Source of the DNA: Octadecabacter antarcticus 307
Lineage (GTDB): Bacteria; Pseudomonadota; Alphaproteobacteria; Rhodobacterales; Rhodobacteraceae
Length of the DNA stretch: 64,000 nucleotides
Assembly: GCF_000155675.2 (NCBI RefSeq)
Contig: NC_020911.1
Coordinates: 2,222,501 to 2,286,500 of the forward strand
Reading direction: 5' to 3'
Shown here piece after piece: positions 36,204-45,407 of this stretch. The notes under the pieces are model-generated. The model worked only from the letters and a program-made list of their open reading frames with translations. It was not told where the DNA came from and searched no databases. The stretch's first letter is position 1; each line of letters opens with the position of its first letter. The position numbers were made by a program, and so were the translations under genes.

Positions 36204-37841
36204 ATGGAGCGTCTTTATCTTTACGACACCACCTTGCGCGACGGGCAGCAGACCCAAGGCGTGCAGTTTTCGACGGCGGAAAAGCACAGCGTGGCCGCGA
36301 TGCTGGATGATCTTGGGGTTGATTACATCGAAGGCGGTTGGCCGGGGGCGAACCCAACGGATAGTGAGTTTTTTGAGGCTGCGCCAAAGACCCGTGCCAC
36401 CATGACAGCGTTTGGGATGACCAAGCGGTCCGGTCGATCTGCGGACAACGACGAAGTGCTGGCAGCGGTGATGAATGCGAACACGCCCGCGGTGTGTCTG
36501 GTGGGTAAGACCCATGATTTTCATGTGAAGACCGCGCTGGGCGTTTCACTGGACGAGAACGTCGAAAATATTACGGCGTCTATCGCACATATCGTGGCGC
36601 AAGGGCGCGAGGCGTTGTTTGATGCCGAGCATTTCTTTGATGGGTTTAAGGCAAATCCTGATTACGCGATCCGATCTGCCAAGGCGGCCTATGATGCAGG
36701 TGCGCGCTGGGTTGTCCTATGCGACACCAACGGTGGCGCGTTGCCTCATGATGTGCGCAGCGGTGTTAAGGCGCTGATTGAGGCGGGCGTTCCGGGCACG
36801 CACATCGGCATCCACACGCACAATGATACCGAAAATGCAGTGGCCAATTCGCTGGTTGCAGTGGCGGCAGGGGCGCGCCAAATTCAAGGCACCCTAAACG
36901 GTTTGGGAGAGCGGTGCGGCAATGCCAATCTGACGACATTGATCCCGACGTTGTTGTTGAAACAACCATATGCCAGTCAGTTTGAAACAGGTGTGACGCA
37001 GGAGGCCCTAAAAGGCCTTCGTAAGGTGTCACGCTGTCTAGACGAAATTTTGAACCGCGTGCCACACCGTCAGGCGGCCTATGTCGGTGCATCGGCGTTT
37101 GCCCATAAGGCCGGGTTGCATGCGTCGGCCATTGCCAAGGACCCCAGCACATATGAACACATTGATCCTGCGTTGGTCGGCAACAGCCGCATTGTGCCGA
37201 TGTCCAATCAAGCGGGCCAATCCAATCTGCGCGAACGACTGACGCAGATGGGGCTGGAGGTGGCCAAAGGTAATCCCGCGTTGCAGCGAATTTTGGACCG
37301 CGTCAAAGACCGCGAGGCTGCTGGTTATTCCTACGACACCGCGCAAGCGAGCTTTGAGGTACTGGCCCGCGAGGAACTGGGGCTAATGCCGAGGTTTTTC
37401 GAAGTCAAACGCTACCGCGTCACCGTCGAACGCCGCCGTAACAAACGCAATGAGATGGTGTCGCTGTCCGAAGCTGTCGTTGTCGTCAAAGTGGACGGCG
37501 TCAAGACGATGTCGGTCTCTGAAAGCCTTGGGCCGGATGGGTCTGACCGTGGTCCGGTCAACGCGCTGAGCCGCGCGTTGATGAAAGACCTTGGGCGTTA
37601 CGCCGATTGCGTCGCTGACATCCATCTGACCGACTTCAAGGTGCGCATCACAAATGGCGGCACCGAAGCCGTCACGCGGGTCATCATTGACAGCGAAGAC
37701 GGGCAGGGCCGCACGTGGTCCACCGTCGGCGTGTCCGCCAACATTGTGGATGCGTCATTTGATGCCCTGTTGGATGCGATCCGATGGAAGTTGGTGCGCG
37801 ACGGGGTTAAAGACTGGGTCAATGATGGGGCCGCATCGTGA
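36204..37841 (+). CDS. cimA: (R)-citramalate synthase
   Basis: A 545-residue enzyme of the HMG-CoA-lyase-like/isopropylmalate-synthase family, condensing acetyl-CoA with pyruvate to citramalate on the route to isoleucine. The TIM barrel starts LYLYDTTLRDGQQTQGVQFS and has HTHNDTENAVANSLVAVAAGARQIQGTLNGLGERCGNANL; the C-terminal LeuA dimer domain for feedback control includes VNALSRALMKDLGRYADCV and DSEDGQGRTWSTVGVSANIVDAS. AGGAG 10 bases before ATG 36204 decides the start. The GTG of the next gene overlaps its stop codon. Confidence 0.93.
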   Translation: MERLYLYDTTLRDGQQTQGVQFSTAEKHSVAAMLDDLGVDYIEGGWPGANPTDSEFFEAAPKTRATMTAFGMTKRSGRSADNDEVLAAVMNANTPAVCLVGKTHDFHVKTALGVSLDENVENITASIAHIVAQGREALFDAEHFFDGFKANPDYAIRSAKAAYDAGARWVVLCDTNGGALPHDVRSGVKALIEAGVPGTHIGIHTHNDTENAVANSLVAVAAGARQIQGTLNGLGERCGNANLTTLIPTLLLKQPYASQFETGVTQEALKGLRKVSRCLDEILNRVPHRQAAYVGASAFAHKAGLHASAIAKDPSTYEHIDPALVGNSRIVPMSNQAGQSNLRERLTQMGLEVAKGNPALQRILDRVKDREAAGYSYDTAQASFEVLAREELGLMPRFFEVKRYRVTVERRRNKRNEMVSLSEAVVVVKVDGVKTMSVSESLGPDGSDRGPVNALSRALMKDLGRYADCVADIHLTDFKVRITNGGTEAVTRVIIDSEDGQGRTWSTVGVSANIVDASFDALLDAIRWKLVRDGVKDWVNDGAAS

Positions 37842-38563
37842 GTTTTGAGGCCTGCGCTGGCATTGTCGAACGCGGTGATCCCGACCGGTTTTTGGCGGTA
37901 ATGGCGGCGCCTGTCGCTGCACGCCGCATATTATTTCCGATCTATGCATTCAACGTCGAAATCGCCCGCGCGCCTTGGGTAACGAGCGAACCGATGATTG
38001 CTGAAATGCGCCTGCAATGGTGGCGTGATGCACTTGAAGAAATCGCTTTGGGCGGGACAGTGCGCCGCCATGAGGTCACACAAACGCTGGCCGACGTGTT
38101 GGATGTCGACGGCGCGCGCGCGCTGGATCGGCTGGTCGCGGCACGGCGTTGGGATGTCTATACGGACGCATTTGAAGACGCAGCGCATTTCGACGAATAC
38201 CTTGATGCGACCGCGGGGGAGCTGATGTGGCAGGGCGCGCGGGCGTTGGGTGCTGTGAGCCGTGAAGACGTCATGCGGTTCGCGCGCGCGGCAGGTTTGG
38301 CGCGTTACCTAAAGGCGGTGTCCGCGCTTGAGGAAAAGGGCCGTTTGCCGCTGCTGGACGGACGCGAGAACGCGATTGCTGCGCTGGCAAGGGAGGCGCT
38401 GAAAGACATCGCGCGACCAGTCCCAAGCAATCCTGCATTCCTCGAAGCATGGCAGGCCGAACCGCTGTTGCGCCAGATTGCGAAAGAGCCGTGGCGTGTG
38501 GCGCAAGGCACTGTCGGGATCAGCCCGTTTCGTGCCAAATGGCGGCTGTTGCGCTGGTCTTAA
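37838..38563 (+). CDS. Squalene/phytoene synthase family protein
   Basis: A 241-residue helical protein of the trans-isoprenyl-diphosphate synthase fold, shorter than true phytoene synthases (about 300). The first aspartate-rich-like segment region reads FPIYAFNVEIARAPWVTSEPMIAEMRLQWWRDAL, and EYLDATAGELMWQGARALG lies where the second sits, but the classic DxxxD pairs are degraded. This matches the NDUFAF6-like branch present in many alphaproteobacteria, where a complex I assembly role rather than carotenoid synthesis is suspected. It starts at GTG 37838, overlapping the cimA stop. Confidence 0.8.
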   Translation: MSFEACAGIVERGDPDRFLAVMAAPVAARRILFPIYAFNVEIARAPWVTSEPMIAEMRLQWWRDALEEIALGGTVRRHEVTQTLADVLDVDGARALDRLVAARRWDVYTDAFEDAAHFDEYLDATAGELMWQGARALGAVSREDVMRFARAAGLARYLKAVSALEEKGRLPLLDGRENAIAALAREALKDIARPVPSNPAFLEAWQAEPLLRQIAKEPWRVAQGTVGISPFRAKWRLLRWS

Positions 38564-38614
38564 ACCTGTGTGCCTTTGGGGCGACTATAAATTTGTGCGC
38601 CTTTTGGTCAATTT

Positions 38615-39883
38615 TTAGATTTGTGCGCCCTTGGGGCGCAACGCCAGCCAAATCAACGCGCCACCCGCAAGCATCAAGAACGGTGCCATTGCGACATTGA
38701 CGGCTGTCCAGCCTTCGATGGGTGATCCACCAGAACAATTCATCAAACCGCCTGATGCCAGAGATGCCACCATAACGGACCCGAAAACGATCATATCATT
38801 GAGGCCCTGAACGACCCCGCGTTCGTGGGTGGCGTGGGATGACGTCAGTAGTGTCGTTGCGCCAATGAAGCCAAAGTTCCAGCCGCAGCCCAGCAGGATC
38901 AATGCTGCATAAAAGCTAAACAACGACGGTTGTTCACCCTCGGCAACACTGACGCCAAAGAGCGCGGCAATGCCCGCAGCCCCGAGGATTACAAGGCCAA
39001 CTGCCATGATCGGTTTGACGCCGAAGCGCACGATCAGATGGCCTGTGAAAAAGCTGGGCGCAAACATCGCTAATACATGCGCTGAAACAATATCATTTGC
39101 GTTATCAAGGGCATATCCGCAGCCTACGACAGCCAATGGTGTCGACGTCATGACAAGGTTCATCAGGGAATAGGCCACAAGTGCGATTATGATTGCCACC
39201 AGAATATTTGGGTCCGACAAAAGCTGCCCGCGGGTTCGCGGTGTCGGTCCGGCCACCTTGGGCTGTCCGCGCGACCCTTTGGGCAAATCAAGCGCGAGGA
39301 ACAGGAACATTCCGACTAAATTGAGGACTATGATTGCTAGATAGGTGCCCAAAAACGGCACCACAAAATTGCTATCCACAAGTTTATTGAGTTGCGGGCC
39401 TAGGATTGCTGACAACAATCCGCCTGCCATGACATATGAAATCGCCTTTGGTTTAAAGCTGTCAGATGCCGTGTCCGTCGCGGCAAAGCGGTAAAATCCT
39501 TGCGCCGACATATAGATTCCTGTGAAATAGGACCCGATCAACAGCACGGTGAACGATCCGATGTATAATCCATAGGCCGCGATTGCCGCGCCTACCGCAC
39601 CTGCCAATGCGCCAATATAGAACCCGAACCGCCGTCCGTGCGATTGCATCAGTGGCGACAGCCATGGTGCGGTTGTCATTGACCCGAAAATGATCAGCGA
39701 AATCGGCAAAGTCGCCCAGCAGATGTTAGAGGCCAGCTGTTTGCCCGCCAATCCCCCGACCACGAAAATCATCGGCATTTGCGCGCCAAGGATGGCTTGC
39801 GCGAGAACGAGAACCGCGACATTTCGTTTTGCGCGGCGGTCATCCGGGATTTGGGCAAGATTTGGGGCTGCGGTATCAGTCAT
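38615..39883 (-). CDS. Major facilitator superfamily transporter
   Basis: A 422-residue, 12-segment transporter. The loop between segments 2 and 3 (PLMQSHGRRFGFYIGALAG) has the MFS motif A pattern, and the central cytoplasmic loop (DLPKGSRGQPKVAGPTPRTRGQ) separates the two halves. No substrate clue is present. Its C-terminal codons (RPKGAQI) belong to an imperfect threefold repeat that continues about 50 bases past the stop. It ends convergently with the squalene-synthase-family gene. Confidence 0.88.
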   Translation of the reverse strand: MTDTAAPNLAQIPDDRRAKRNVAVLVLAQAILGAQMPMIFVVGGLAGKQLASNICWATLPISLIIFGSMTTAPWLSPLMQSHGRRFGFYIGALAGAVGAAIAAYGLYIGSFTVLLIGSYFTGIYMSAQGFYRFAATDTASDSFKPKAISYVMAGGLLSAILGPQLNKLVDSNFVVPFLGTYLAIIVLNLVGMFLFLALDLPKGSRGQPKVAGPTPRTRGQLLSDPNILVAIIIALVAYSLMNLVMTSTPLAVVGCGYALDNANDIVSAHVLAMFAPSFFTGHLIVRFGVKPIMAVGLVILGAAGIAALFGVSVAEGEQPSLFSFYAALILLGCGWNFGFIGATTLLTSSHATHERGVVQGLNDMIVFGSVMVASLASGGLMNCSGGSPIEGWTAVNVAMAPFLMLAGGALIWLALRPKGAQI

Positions 39884-39935
39884 TTAAATTGGCTACGCCT
39901 CACCCACGGGGTTGGCAATGGCTGAGCGCAAAAAT

Positions 39936-41231
39936 TCAGACGCGATCAATGATATGGGCGAACGAGCCTGCGACGCGACCGTCAATAAGACCGATCGGAC
40001 CCAGAGACGTGCCTTGTGCATCCGAGGCATCAAACAGCGCGCTGCCTTGGGCGTCGAGCGTCGTTGCATAATGGAATTCGTGCGCTGAAAAGCCGTTCGT
40101 CGCACTTGCGGTTGCAATCAATGAATGCGGTACGCGTTGCTGCAATGTCCGGTAGCCCAAATGCAGTTTGGGTTCTTTGAAGCTGGTGGTCAGGCCAAGA
40201 AGCCCTGCCATTTTATGTGCCGTGCCGTCACCGTCAATCAGCGTTTCACCTAGTGTCATATATCCACCACATTCACCATAAATATCAGTGGTTTGTGCGG
40301 CGTTCTTTAGGCTTTGCATGAAGGTTTTTGCGCTTGCGATCTGGCGGGCATAAAGTTCAGGATAGCCACCGGGCAGAAACACGCGGTCCGCATCTGGCAC
40401 GGGATCATCTGCAAGGGGCGAAAATGACAGTATCGTAACGCCAGATCGCGCCCAGTCCGCCAGCATATGGGGATAGGTGAACGAAAATGCAGCGTCTTGG
40501 GCAATGGCGATGCGCATGGGGTTTTGCGCGGGATCAACGTTGGCTGGCCTGTCCGCAGGCCAGTTTGATGGCGCCATCAGCGCACGCAGGGCTGTAAGGT
40601 CTACGTTGCGGGCGACAATATCTGCCGCGCGATCCAGAAACGCGTCTAAGTCCGGCATTTCACCCGCTTGCACCAGACCAAGGTGGCGTGACGGGCGCGA
40701 TAGATCATCGCGTCGCGCGATTGTGCCAAGCACCGGAATGTTCAGCGGTGCCAGCGCGGTCTTGAGCATCAAAGCATGGCGATCAGAACCGACGCGGTTC
40801 AAAATTACACCTGCCACACGGACGCGGGCATCAAACCCTGCAAATCCAGCGACCAACGCGGCAACAGACTGCGACATGGCTTTGGCATCGACAAGCAGAA
40901 TTACGGGCAGATCAAGGATGCGCGCCAAGTCCGCCGTTGATCCTTTGCCATTTGGCGGCGCACCATCGAACAGGCCCATTGCGCCTTCGATGATCAGATC
41001 GCCGTACCCTGACGCCAAAGATTTGATCCGCGCGTTGGTCATCGCCCACGCATCAAGATTGACGCAAGGGCGGCCCGTCGCGGCGGCGTGAAATTGTGGA
41101 TCGATGTAATCCGGGCCGGATTTAGCGGACCGGACCACATGGCCGGCGTTCTTCAAGGCGCGCAGCAGGCCCAATGTCACGGTGGTTTTACCGGCGCCTG
41201 ATGTTGGGGCCGCGAGGATCAGGCCAGACAT
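39936..41231 (-). CDS. cobB: Cobyrinate a,c-diamide synthase / hydrogenobyrinic acid amidase
   Basis: A 431-residue amidotransferase of cobalamin synthesis. The N-terminal dethiobiotin-synthetase-like domain has the P-loop APTSGAGKTTVTLGLL; the C-terminal class I glutamine amidotransferase domain has the nucleophile in YGECGGYMTLGETL and a late HEFHYATT. It amidates the a and c acetate side chains using glutamine and ATP. It is downstream of cobA on the same strand with only three bases between them. Confidence 0.95.
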   Translation of the reverse strand: MSGLILAAPTSGAGKTTVTLGLLRALKNAGHVVRSAKSGPDYIDPQFHAAATGRPCVNLDAWAMTNARIKSLASGYGDLIIEGAMGLFDGAPPNGKGSTADLARILDLPVILLVDAKAMSQSVAALVAGFAGFDARVRVAGVILNRVGSDRHALMLKTALAPLNIPVLGTIARRDDLSRPSRHLGLVQAGEMPDLDAFLDRAADIVARNVDLTALRALMAPSNWPADRPANVDPAQNPMRIAIAQDAAFSFTYPHMLADWARSGVTILSFSPLADDPVPDADRVFLPGGYPELYARQIASAKTFMQSLKNAAQTTDIYGECGGYMTLGETLIDGDGTAHKMAGLLGLTTSFKEPKLHLGYRTLQQRVPHSLIATASATNGFSAHEFHYATTLDAQGSALFDASDAQGTSLGPIGLIDGRVAGSFAHIIDRV

Positions 41232-41234
41232 GGC

Positions 41235-42080
41235 TTAGGCCGTTTCAGCGGGGCGGCCACGGCCCAACGGGTCAAGGTTTGTCGGCGCGATGCCTGCCGC
41301 TTGCGCCTGCCAGTTCAACACATCGCGCATCCGCACGGCTTGGCCAATACAGATGATAGACGGCGGTTCGACCCCAGCTTTGGCGATGTCCGCTTCGACG
41401 GTGCCAAGCGTTGTTTCGAGTACATTTTGCTGATCGGTGGTCGCCGATGTCACGACCGCAACGGGTTCAGACGTGCTGCGCCCCGCCGCGATCAAAGACG
41501 CGGATATCTGCCCGATGTGTTTCATGCCCATGTAGATCACGATCACCTGCGATCCTTTGGCGATTGCGGCCCAATCCAGGCTCGACGTTGCGTTGCCGGA
41601 TTGATCATGACCTGTCACGAAGGTCACCGATTGGTTCACGTCGCGGTGGGTGACGGGAATACCAGCATAGGCCAGCCCACCGATCCCCGCGGAAATACCC
41701 GGAATAATGCGGATCGGGATGCCGTGCTGCACAAGCGTCTGTGCTTCTTCACCGCCGCGCCCGAACACGAACGGATCGCCACCCTTAAGACGCAAAACAC
41801 GTTTGCCAGCGCGGGCCAGATCAACCAAGCGGAGTGATATATCGCGCTGGATCGCACTGGGTTTGCCACCGCGCTTGCCAGCATAGATGTGGTCGGCCTG
41901 TGGCGCCCAGTCCAAAATGGCCTCTTGCACCAGCGCGTCATAGATCACGACATCCGCTTGGCGCAGCGCATTCAGGGCGTGCAACGTCAATAGGCCCGGA
42001 TCACCGGGGCCTGCGCCGCACAGCCAAACCCAACCGCGTTCAAGCACCGGCCAATCGTGTGAGGGGAGTCGCGTTTCCAT
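41235..42080 (-). CDS. cobA: Uroporphyrinogen-III C-methyltransferase
   Basis: A 281-residue SAM-dependent methyltransferase converting uroporphyrinogen III to precorrin-2, the entry to siroheme and cobalamin. Conserved blocks: VWLCGAGPGDPGLLTLHALNALRQADVVIYDALV, YAGKRGGKPSAIQRDISLRLVDLARAGKRVLRLKGGDPFVFGRGGEEA, GIPVTHRDVNQSVTFVTGH and the C-terminal WQAQA. ATG 42080 is chosen to keep family length; the frame stays open far upstream over the divergent cbiD gene. It forms an operon with cobB. Confidence 0.95.
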   Translation of the reverse strand: METRLPSHDWPVLERGWVWLCGAGPGDPGLLTLHALNALRQADVVIYDALVQEAILDWAPQADHIYAGKRGGKPSAIQRDISLRLVDLARAGKRVLRLKGGDPFVFGRGGEEAQTLVQHGIPIRIIPGISAGIGGLAYAGIPVTHRDVNQSVTFVTGHDQSGNATSSLDWAAIAKGSQVIVIYMGMKHIGQISASLIAAGRSTSEPVAVVTSATTDQQNVLETTLGTVEADIAKAGVEPPSIICIGQAVRMRDVLNWQAQAAGIAPTNLDPLGRGRPAETA

Positions 42081-42177
42081 GTTCCTGTTATGGCGCGAGA
42101 TGGGCGCGCGCGAAAGGTGACAAACGACGTAGCATTGTGGATTGGCGTCACGGGGCTGCGCGGTTAAGGTATCGATG

Positions 42178-43242
42178 ATGACACGCATATCCCCCACACA
42201 AATTGGCGGCCCGCAATTGCGCCGTGGCTGGACCACCGGGGCCTGTGCCACCGCCGCGACCAAAGCCGCATTAATAGGGCTGTGGGGCGGGGCGTTTCCA
42301 TCAATGGTGTCAATTACGCTGCCAAAAGGTGAAACGCCGGAATTCCCAGTCATTGGTGTGGTTCTAGGTGATGGATGGGCCGAGGCTGGCATTGTCAAAG
42401 ACGCGGGCGATGATCCCGATGTGACCCATGGCGTCACGGTGATTGTACGGGTGGAACGATCAACGGGCGGTGTTGTTTTTAGCGCCGGGCTGGGCGTGGG
42501 GACCGTGACGAGGGCGGGCCTGCCAATTGGGGTTGGCGAACCTGCGATCAATCCCGTGCCGCGCGCGATGATGGATGAGATGGTGGCGGAAATGGCCAGC
42601 GAATACGGCCAAAATCCTGATATTGAAATTACGGTCAGTATCCCGAATGGTGCTGAGATTACGTTGAAAACATGGAACCCACGGCTTGGTATCAAGGGCG
42701 GCCTGTCCATTCTTGGAACGACAGGAATCGTGCGGCCGTTTTCATGTGCGGCATGGATCGCGTCCATTCATCGCGGAATTGATGTGGCGCGTGCGGACGG
42801 GCAGACCCATATGGCTGGCTGCACCGGCAACACGTCGGAAAAAATCGTGCAGGCGCTGTATGGGCTGCCGGATCACGCGATGCTGGATATGGGGGACTTT
42901 GTCGGGGGTATGGTCAAATATATGCGACGCAATCCGGTTGCCCGCCTGACGATCGGTGGTGGTATCGGTAAGATGACCAAGCTGGCACAGGGGGCGGTCG
43001 ATCTACATTCCGGACGCAGCCAAGTGGATTTTGATGTGCTTGCCGACTGGGCGGGTATCGGGCGGGTGGCGCAGGCGAACACTGCACTTGAGGCTTATGA
43101 AATTGCAGGCGCGCCGCTGGCCGCGCGTGTCGCCAAAGAAGCGGTCGGGCAGGCCGCACTTCAGTTTAGGGAAGCGGTGCCGATGCTGGACGTGGTGATC
43201 ATTGACCGCGCTGGAAACATCATCGGGCAAGCAACAAAATGA
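42178..43242 (+). CDS. cbiD: Cobalt-precorrin-5B C1-methyltransferase-type enzyme
   Basis: A 354-residue CbiD-family protein. It begins with the typical LRRGWTTGACATAATKAALIGL and contains DDPDVTHGVTVIVRV, INPVPRAMMDEMV and GNTSEKIVQALYGLPDHAMLDMGDFVGGM. It methylates C1 and drives acetaldehyde loss in the corrin ring. CbiD is classically tied to the anaerobic route, although some alphaproteobacteria with an otherwise aerobic pathway carry it. ATG 42178 or 42175 both fit. The cobK start overlaps its stop. Confidence 0.93.
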   Translation: MTRISPTQIGGPQLRRGWTTGACATAATKAALIGLWGGAFPSMVSITLPKGETPEFPVIGVVLGDGWAEAGIVKDAGDDPDVTHGVTVIVRVERSTGGVVFSAGLGVGTVTRAGLPIGVGEPAINPVPRAMMDEMVAEMASEYGQNPDIEITVSIPNGAEITLKTWNPRLGIKGGLSILGTTGIVRPFSCAAWIASIHRGIDVARADGQTHMAGCTGNTSEKIVQALYGLPDHAMLDMGDFVGGMVKYMRRNPVARLTIGGGIGKMTKLAQGAVDLHSGRSQVDFDVLADWAGIGRVAQANTALEAYEIAGAPLAARVAKEAVGQAALQFREAVPMLDVVIIDRAGNIIGQATK

Positions 43243-43994
43243 CGTTGTTGTTGCTGGCTGGAACCGGTGAGGCCAAGCGCATTGCGTGGGGGCTGGCGGA
43301 CAAAAGTATTAAGGTCATCGCGTCATTGGCGGGTGTGACGCGGTCCCCAGAACCGCTACCGGTGCCAACGCGTATTGGTGGTTTTGGCGGCGAGGACGGG
43401 TTTCGATCGTATCTGCGCGACGCGGCGATTAGTGCCGTTCTTGATGCGACCCATCCGTTTGCGGCAAAGATCAGCGACCGCACGGCACGAATTTGTGGCG
43501 AATTGGGCATGCCTTACGCGCAAGTGGTGCGGCCCGTATGGACGCCCGAGGACGGTGACAATTGGACAGCGATTGCTACGCCAAGCGATGCGGTGAACCA
43601 CATTGCGGATGGATCGACAGTGTTTCTGGCGACGGGGCGGCTGACCTTGGCGGACTATGCAAACCTTGCGGGTCAGCGGATCTTGGTGCGGATGATCGAT
43701 CCGCCAACAGCGCCTCTGCCGTTTGAAGGTGGTGAATTTATCATTGGCCGTCCGCCATTCACCCAAGCCAGCGAAGCGGCGTTGTTTCGCGCCCTTGGTG
43801 TGACCCATTTGGTCGCCAAAAATGCTGGCGGGCAGGGTGGCCGCGCAAAACTGGATGCGGCACGCGAGTTGGGACTGCCGGTGTTGCTGTTGGACCGCCC
43901 AAAGATGCCAGTGGCGCAGCAGTTGGCGTCCATGCAGGACGCGCTTCTTTGGGTGTCGTCGCTGGCGCCGGTGAAGATGGCAATTGCGCCATGA
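43239..43994 (+). CDS. cobK: Precorrin-6A reductase
   Basis: A 251-residue CobK/CbiJ-family enzyme using NAD(P)H to reduce precorrin-6A. Landmarks are LLLAGTGEAKRIAWGLADK at the start, GGFGGEDGFRSYLRDAAISAVLDATHPFAAKISDRTARICGELG, VFLATGRLTLADYANL and LVAKNAGGQGGRAKLDAARELGLPVLLLDRP. The gene is joined to cbiD and to the following glycosylase gene by ATGA overlaps, indicating a translationally coupled operon. Confidence 0.94.
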   Translation: MTLLLLAGTGEAKRIAWGLADKSIKVIASLAGVTRSPEPLPVPTRIGGFGGEDGFRSYLRDAAISAVLDATHPFAAKISDRTARICGELGMPYAQVVRPVWTPEDGDNWTAIATPSDAVNHIADGSTVFLATGRLTLADYANLAGQRILVRMIDPPTAPLPFEGGEFIIGRPPFTQASEAALFRALGVTHLVAKNAGGQGGRAKLDAARELGLPVLLLDRPKMPVAQQLASMQDALLWVSSLAPVKMAIAP

Positions 43995-44620
43995 AGGGTC
44001 GCATTATTGAAACGGACGCCTGTGTGGTTGAAGGCATGGATTGGCTTGCCGCACACTGCCCGAAGATGAAGGCGGCCTATGTTTTGACGGGGCCACTGCC
44101 ATTGTGGCGAAAACCGGACGGGTTTAGTGAATTGCTGTCGGCAATTGTTGGCCAACAGGTCAGCGTCGCCAGTGCCAATGCGATCTGGGGGCGGATGAAG
44201 GATGCGGGCATGACAACGCCGGACGCTTGTTGCGCGGCGTCAGAAGACCAGTTGCGCGCGATTGGCCTCAGTCGTCAGAAAATCCGTTATACCCATGAAT
44301 TGGCCAATGCTGACATTGATTTTGACGGCTTGCGCGATCAGCCGACGGACCGCGTCATCAAAACCCTTGTCGCGGTGCCGGGCATCGGTCCGTGGACGGC
44401 TGAGGTCTATACGATGTTTAGTCTGGGCCACGCAGATGTTTTCGCGCCAGGTGATCTGTCGCTACAAGAAGCCGCACGCATTTTGTACGAACTGCCGGAA
44501 CGCCCGAAAGAAAAAGCGTTCCGCGTGATGGCACAAGATTGGGCACCTTGGCGATCGGTTGCAGCGCGCCTGTTGTGGGCCTACTACCGAATTTCAAAGA
44601 ACAGGGACGGCATCACATGA
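43991..44620 (+). CDS. DNA-3-methyladenine glycosylase II (AlkA-like)
   Basis: A 209-residue HhH-GPD glycosylase that excises alkylated bases in base-excision repair. SELLSAIVGQQVSVASANAIWGRM is the family start of the helical core; the hairpin is LVAVPGIGPWTAEVYTMFSLGHADVFAPGDLSLQEA, with the catalytic Asp in PGDLSL. ATG 43991 overlaps the cobK stop (ATGA), placing a repair gene inside a cobalamin operon, presumably by chance of genome packing. Confidence 0.9.
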   Translation: MKGRIIETDACVVEGMDWLAAHCPKMKAAYVLTGPLPLWRKPDGFSELLSAIVGQQVSVASANAIWGRMKDAGMTTPDACCAASEDQLRAIGLSRQKIRYTHELANADIDFDGLRDQPTDRVIKTLVAVPGIGPWTAEVYTMFSLGHADVFAPGDLSLQEAARILYELPERPKEKAFRVMAQDWAPWRSVAARLLWAYYRISKNRDGIT

Positions 44621-45285
44621 CACGGGTTTTGAATTCACAGCGGCGCGAGCCTGCATCAGGTGAAATGCGATCAGCGGTAATTTTCCTTCATGGGTATGGC
44701 GCCAATGGGGCCGATTTGATGGGGCTCGCTGATCCGTTGGCCGAACACCTGCCCGACACCGCGTTTTTCGCGCCCGATGCCCCCGAAGACTGCGCAGGTG
44801 CCCCGATGGGGTTCCAGTGGTTCCCGATTCCGTGGATTGATGGTTCGTCCGAAGAAGAATCCAACGCCGGGCTGGAACACGCGGCGGCTGATTTGAATGC
44901 CTACCTTGACGGGATTATGGTCGACGAAGACCTGCTGCCCGAACAGGTGATGGTGCTGGGCTTTAGCCAAGGCACGATGATTGCGCTGCATGTGTTGCCG
45001 CGCCGCGAAGATCCGATTGCCGGACTTGTTGCAATTTCTGGTCGGTTGCTTTTGCCGGAAGCCTTGGAGGATGAGGCCGTTTGCCGCCCGCCAATATTGT
45101 TGATCCACGGCGACCAAGATGACGTTGTGCCCGTACAATCGCTGCCAGACGCGGCGCAAGCGCTGCAAACAGCTGGATGGAAAGAAGTGTTCGCCCATAT
45201 CCAGAAGGGTACAGGCCACGGCATTGCGCCAGATGGGTTGGAAGTTGCGCTAGCGTTTATGCGGGAACGGTTGGGCCTGGCTTGA
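44617..45285 (+). CDS. Phospholipase/carboxylesterase family alpha/beta hydrolase
   Basis: A 222-residue serine hydrolase. It has the oxyanion-hole strand VIFLHGYGANGADLMGLA, the nucleophile elbow VMVLGFSQGTMIALHV (Ser in GFSQG), the acid segment ILLIHGDQDDVVPV and the catalytic His in GTGHGIAPDGLEVA. It belongs to the acyl-protein thioesterase/YpfH group, which hydrolyses acyl esters or thioesters. Its ATG overlaps the preceding glycosylase stop, so it is the fourth gene of a coupled cbiD-cobK-glycosylase-esterase run. Confidence 0.88.
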   Translation: MTRVLNSQRREPASGEMRSAVIFLHGYGANGADLMGLADPLAEHLPDTAFFAPDAPEDCAGAPMGFQWFPIPWIDGSSEEESNAGLEHAAADLNAYLDGIMVDEDLLPEQVMVLGFSQGTMIALHVLPRREDPIAGLVAISGRLLLPEALEDEAVCRPPILLIHGDQDDVVPVQSLPDAAQALQTAGWKEVFAHIQKGTGHGIAPDGLEVALAFMRERLGLA

Positions 45286-45407
45286 TCTAGGCGACCAAGA
45301 TAACGTGATCTAGTTCTCGGGCCAATATCTAGGGTTGCCCCTTTGCGGCTGCCATATATAGTTTATCTTATGGTAGGAGCGGGCTCCCGCTCTGATGCCT
45401 TGAAGGG

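Noticed and set aside
39884..42177. Cobalamin riboswitch controlling cobB-cobA or cbiD
   Set aside because: The gaps are too short and lack aptamer landmarks.
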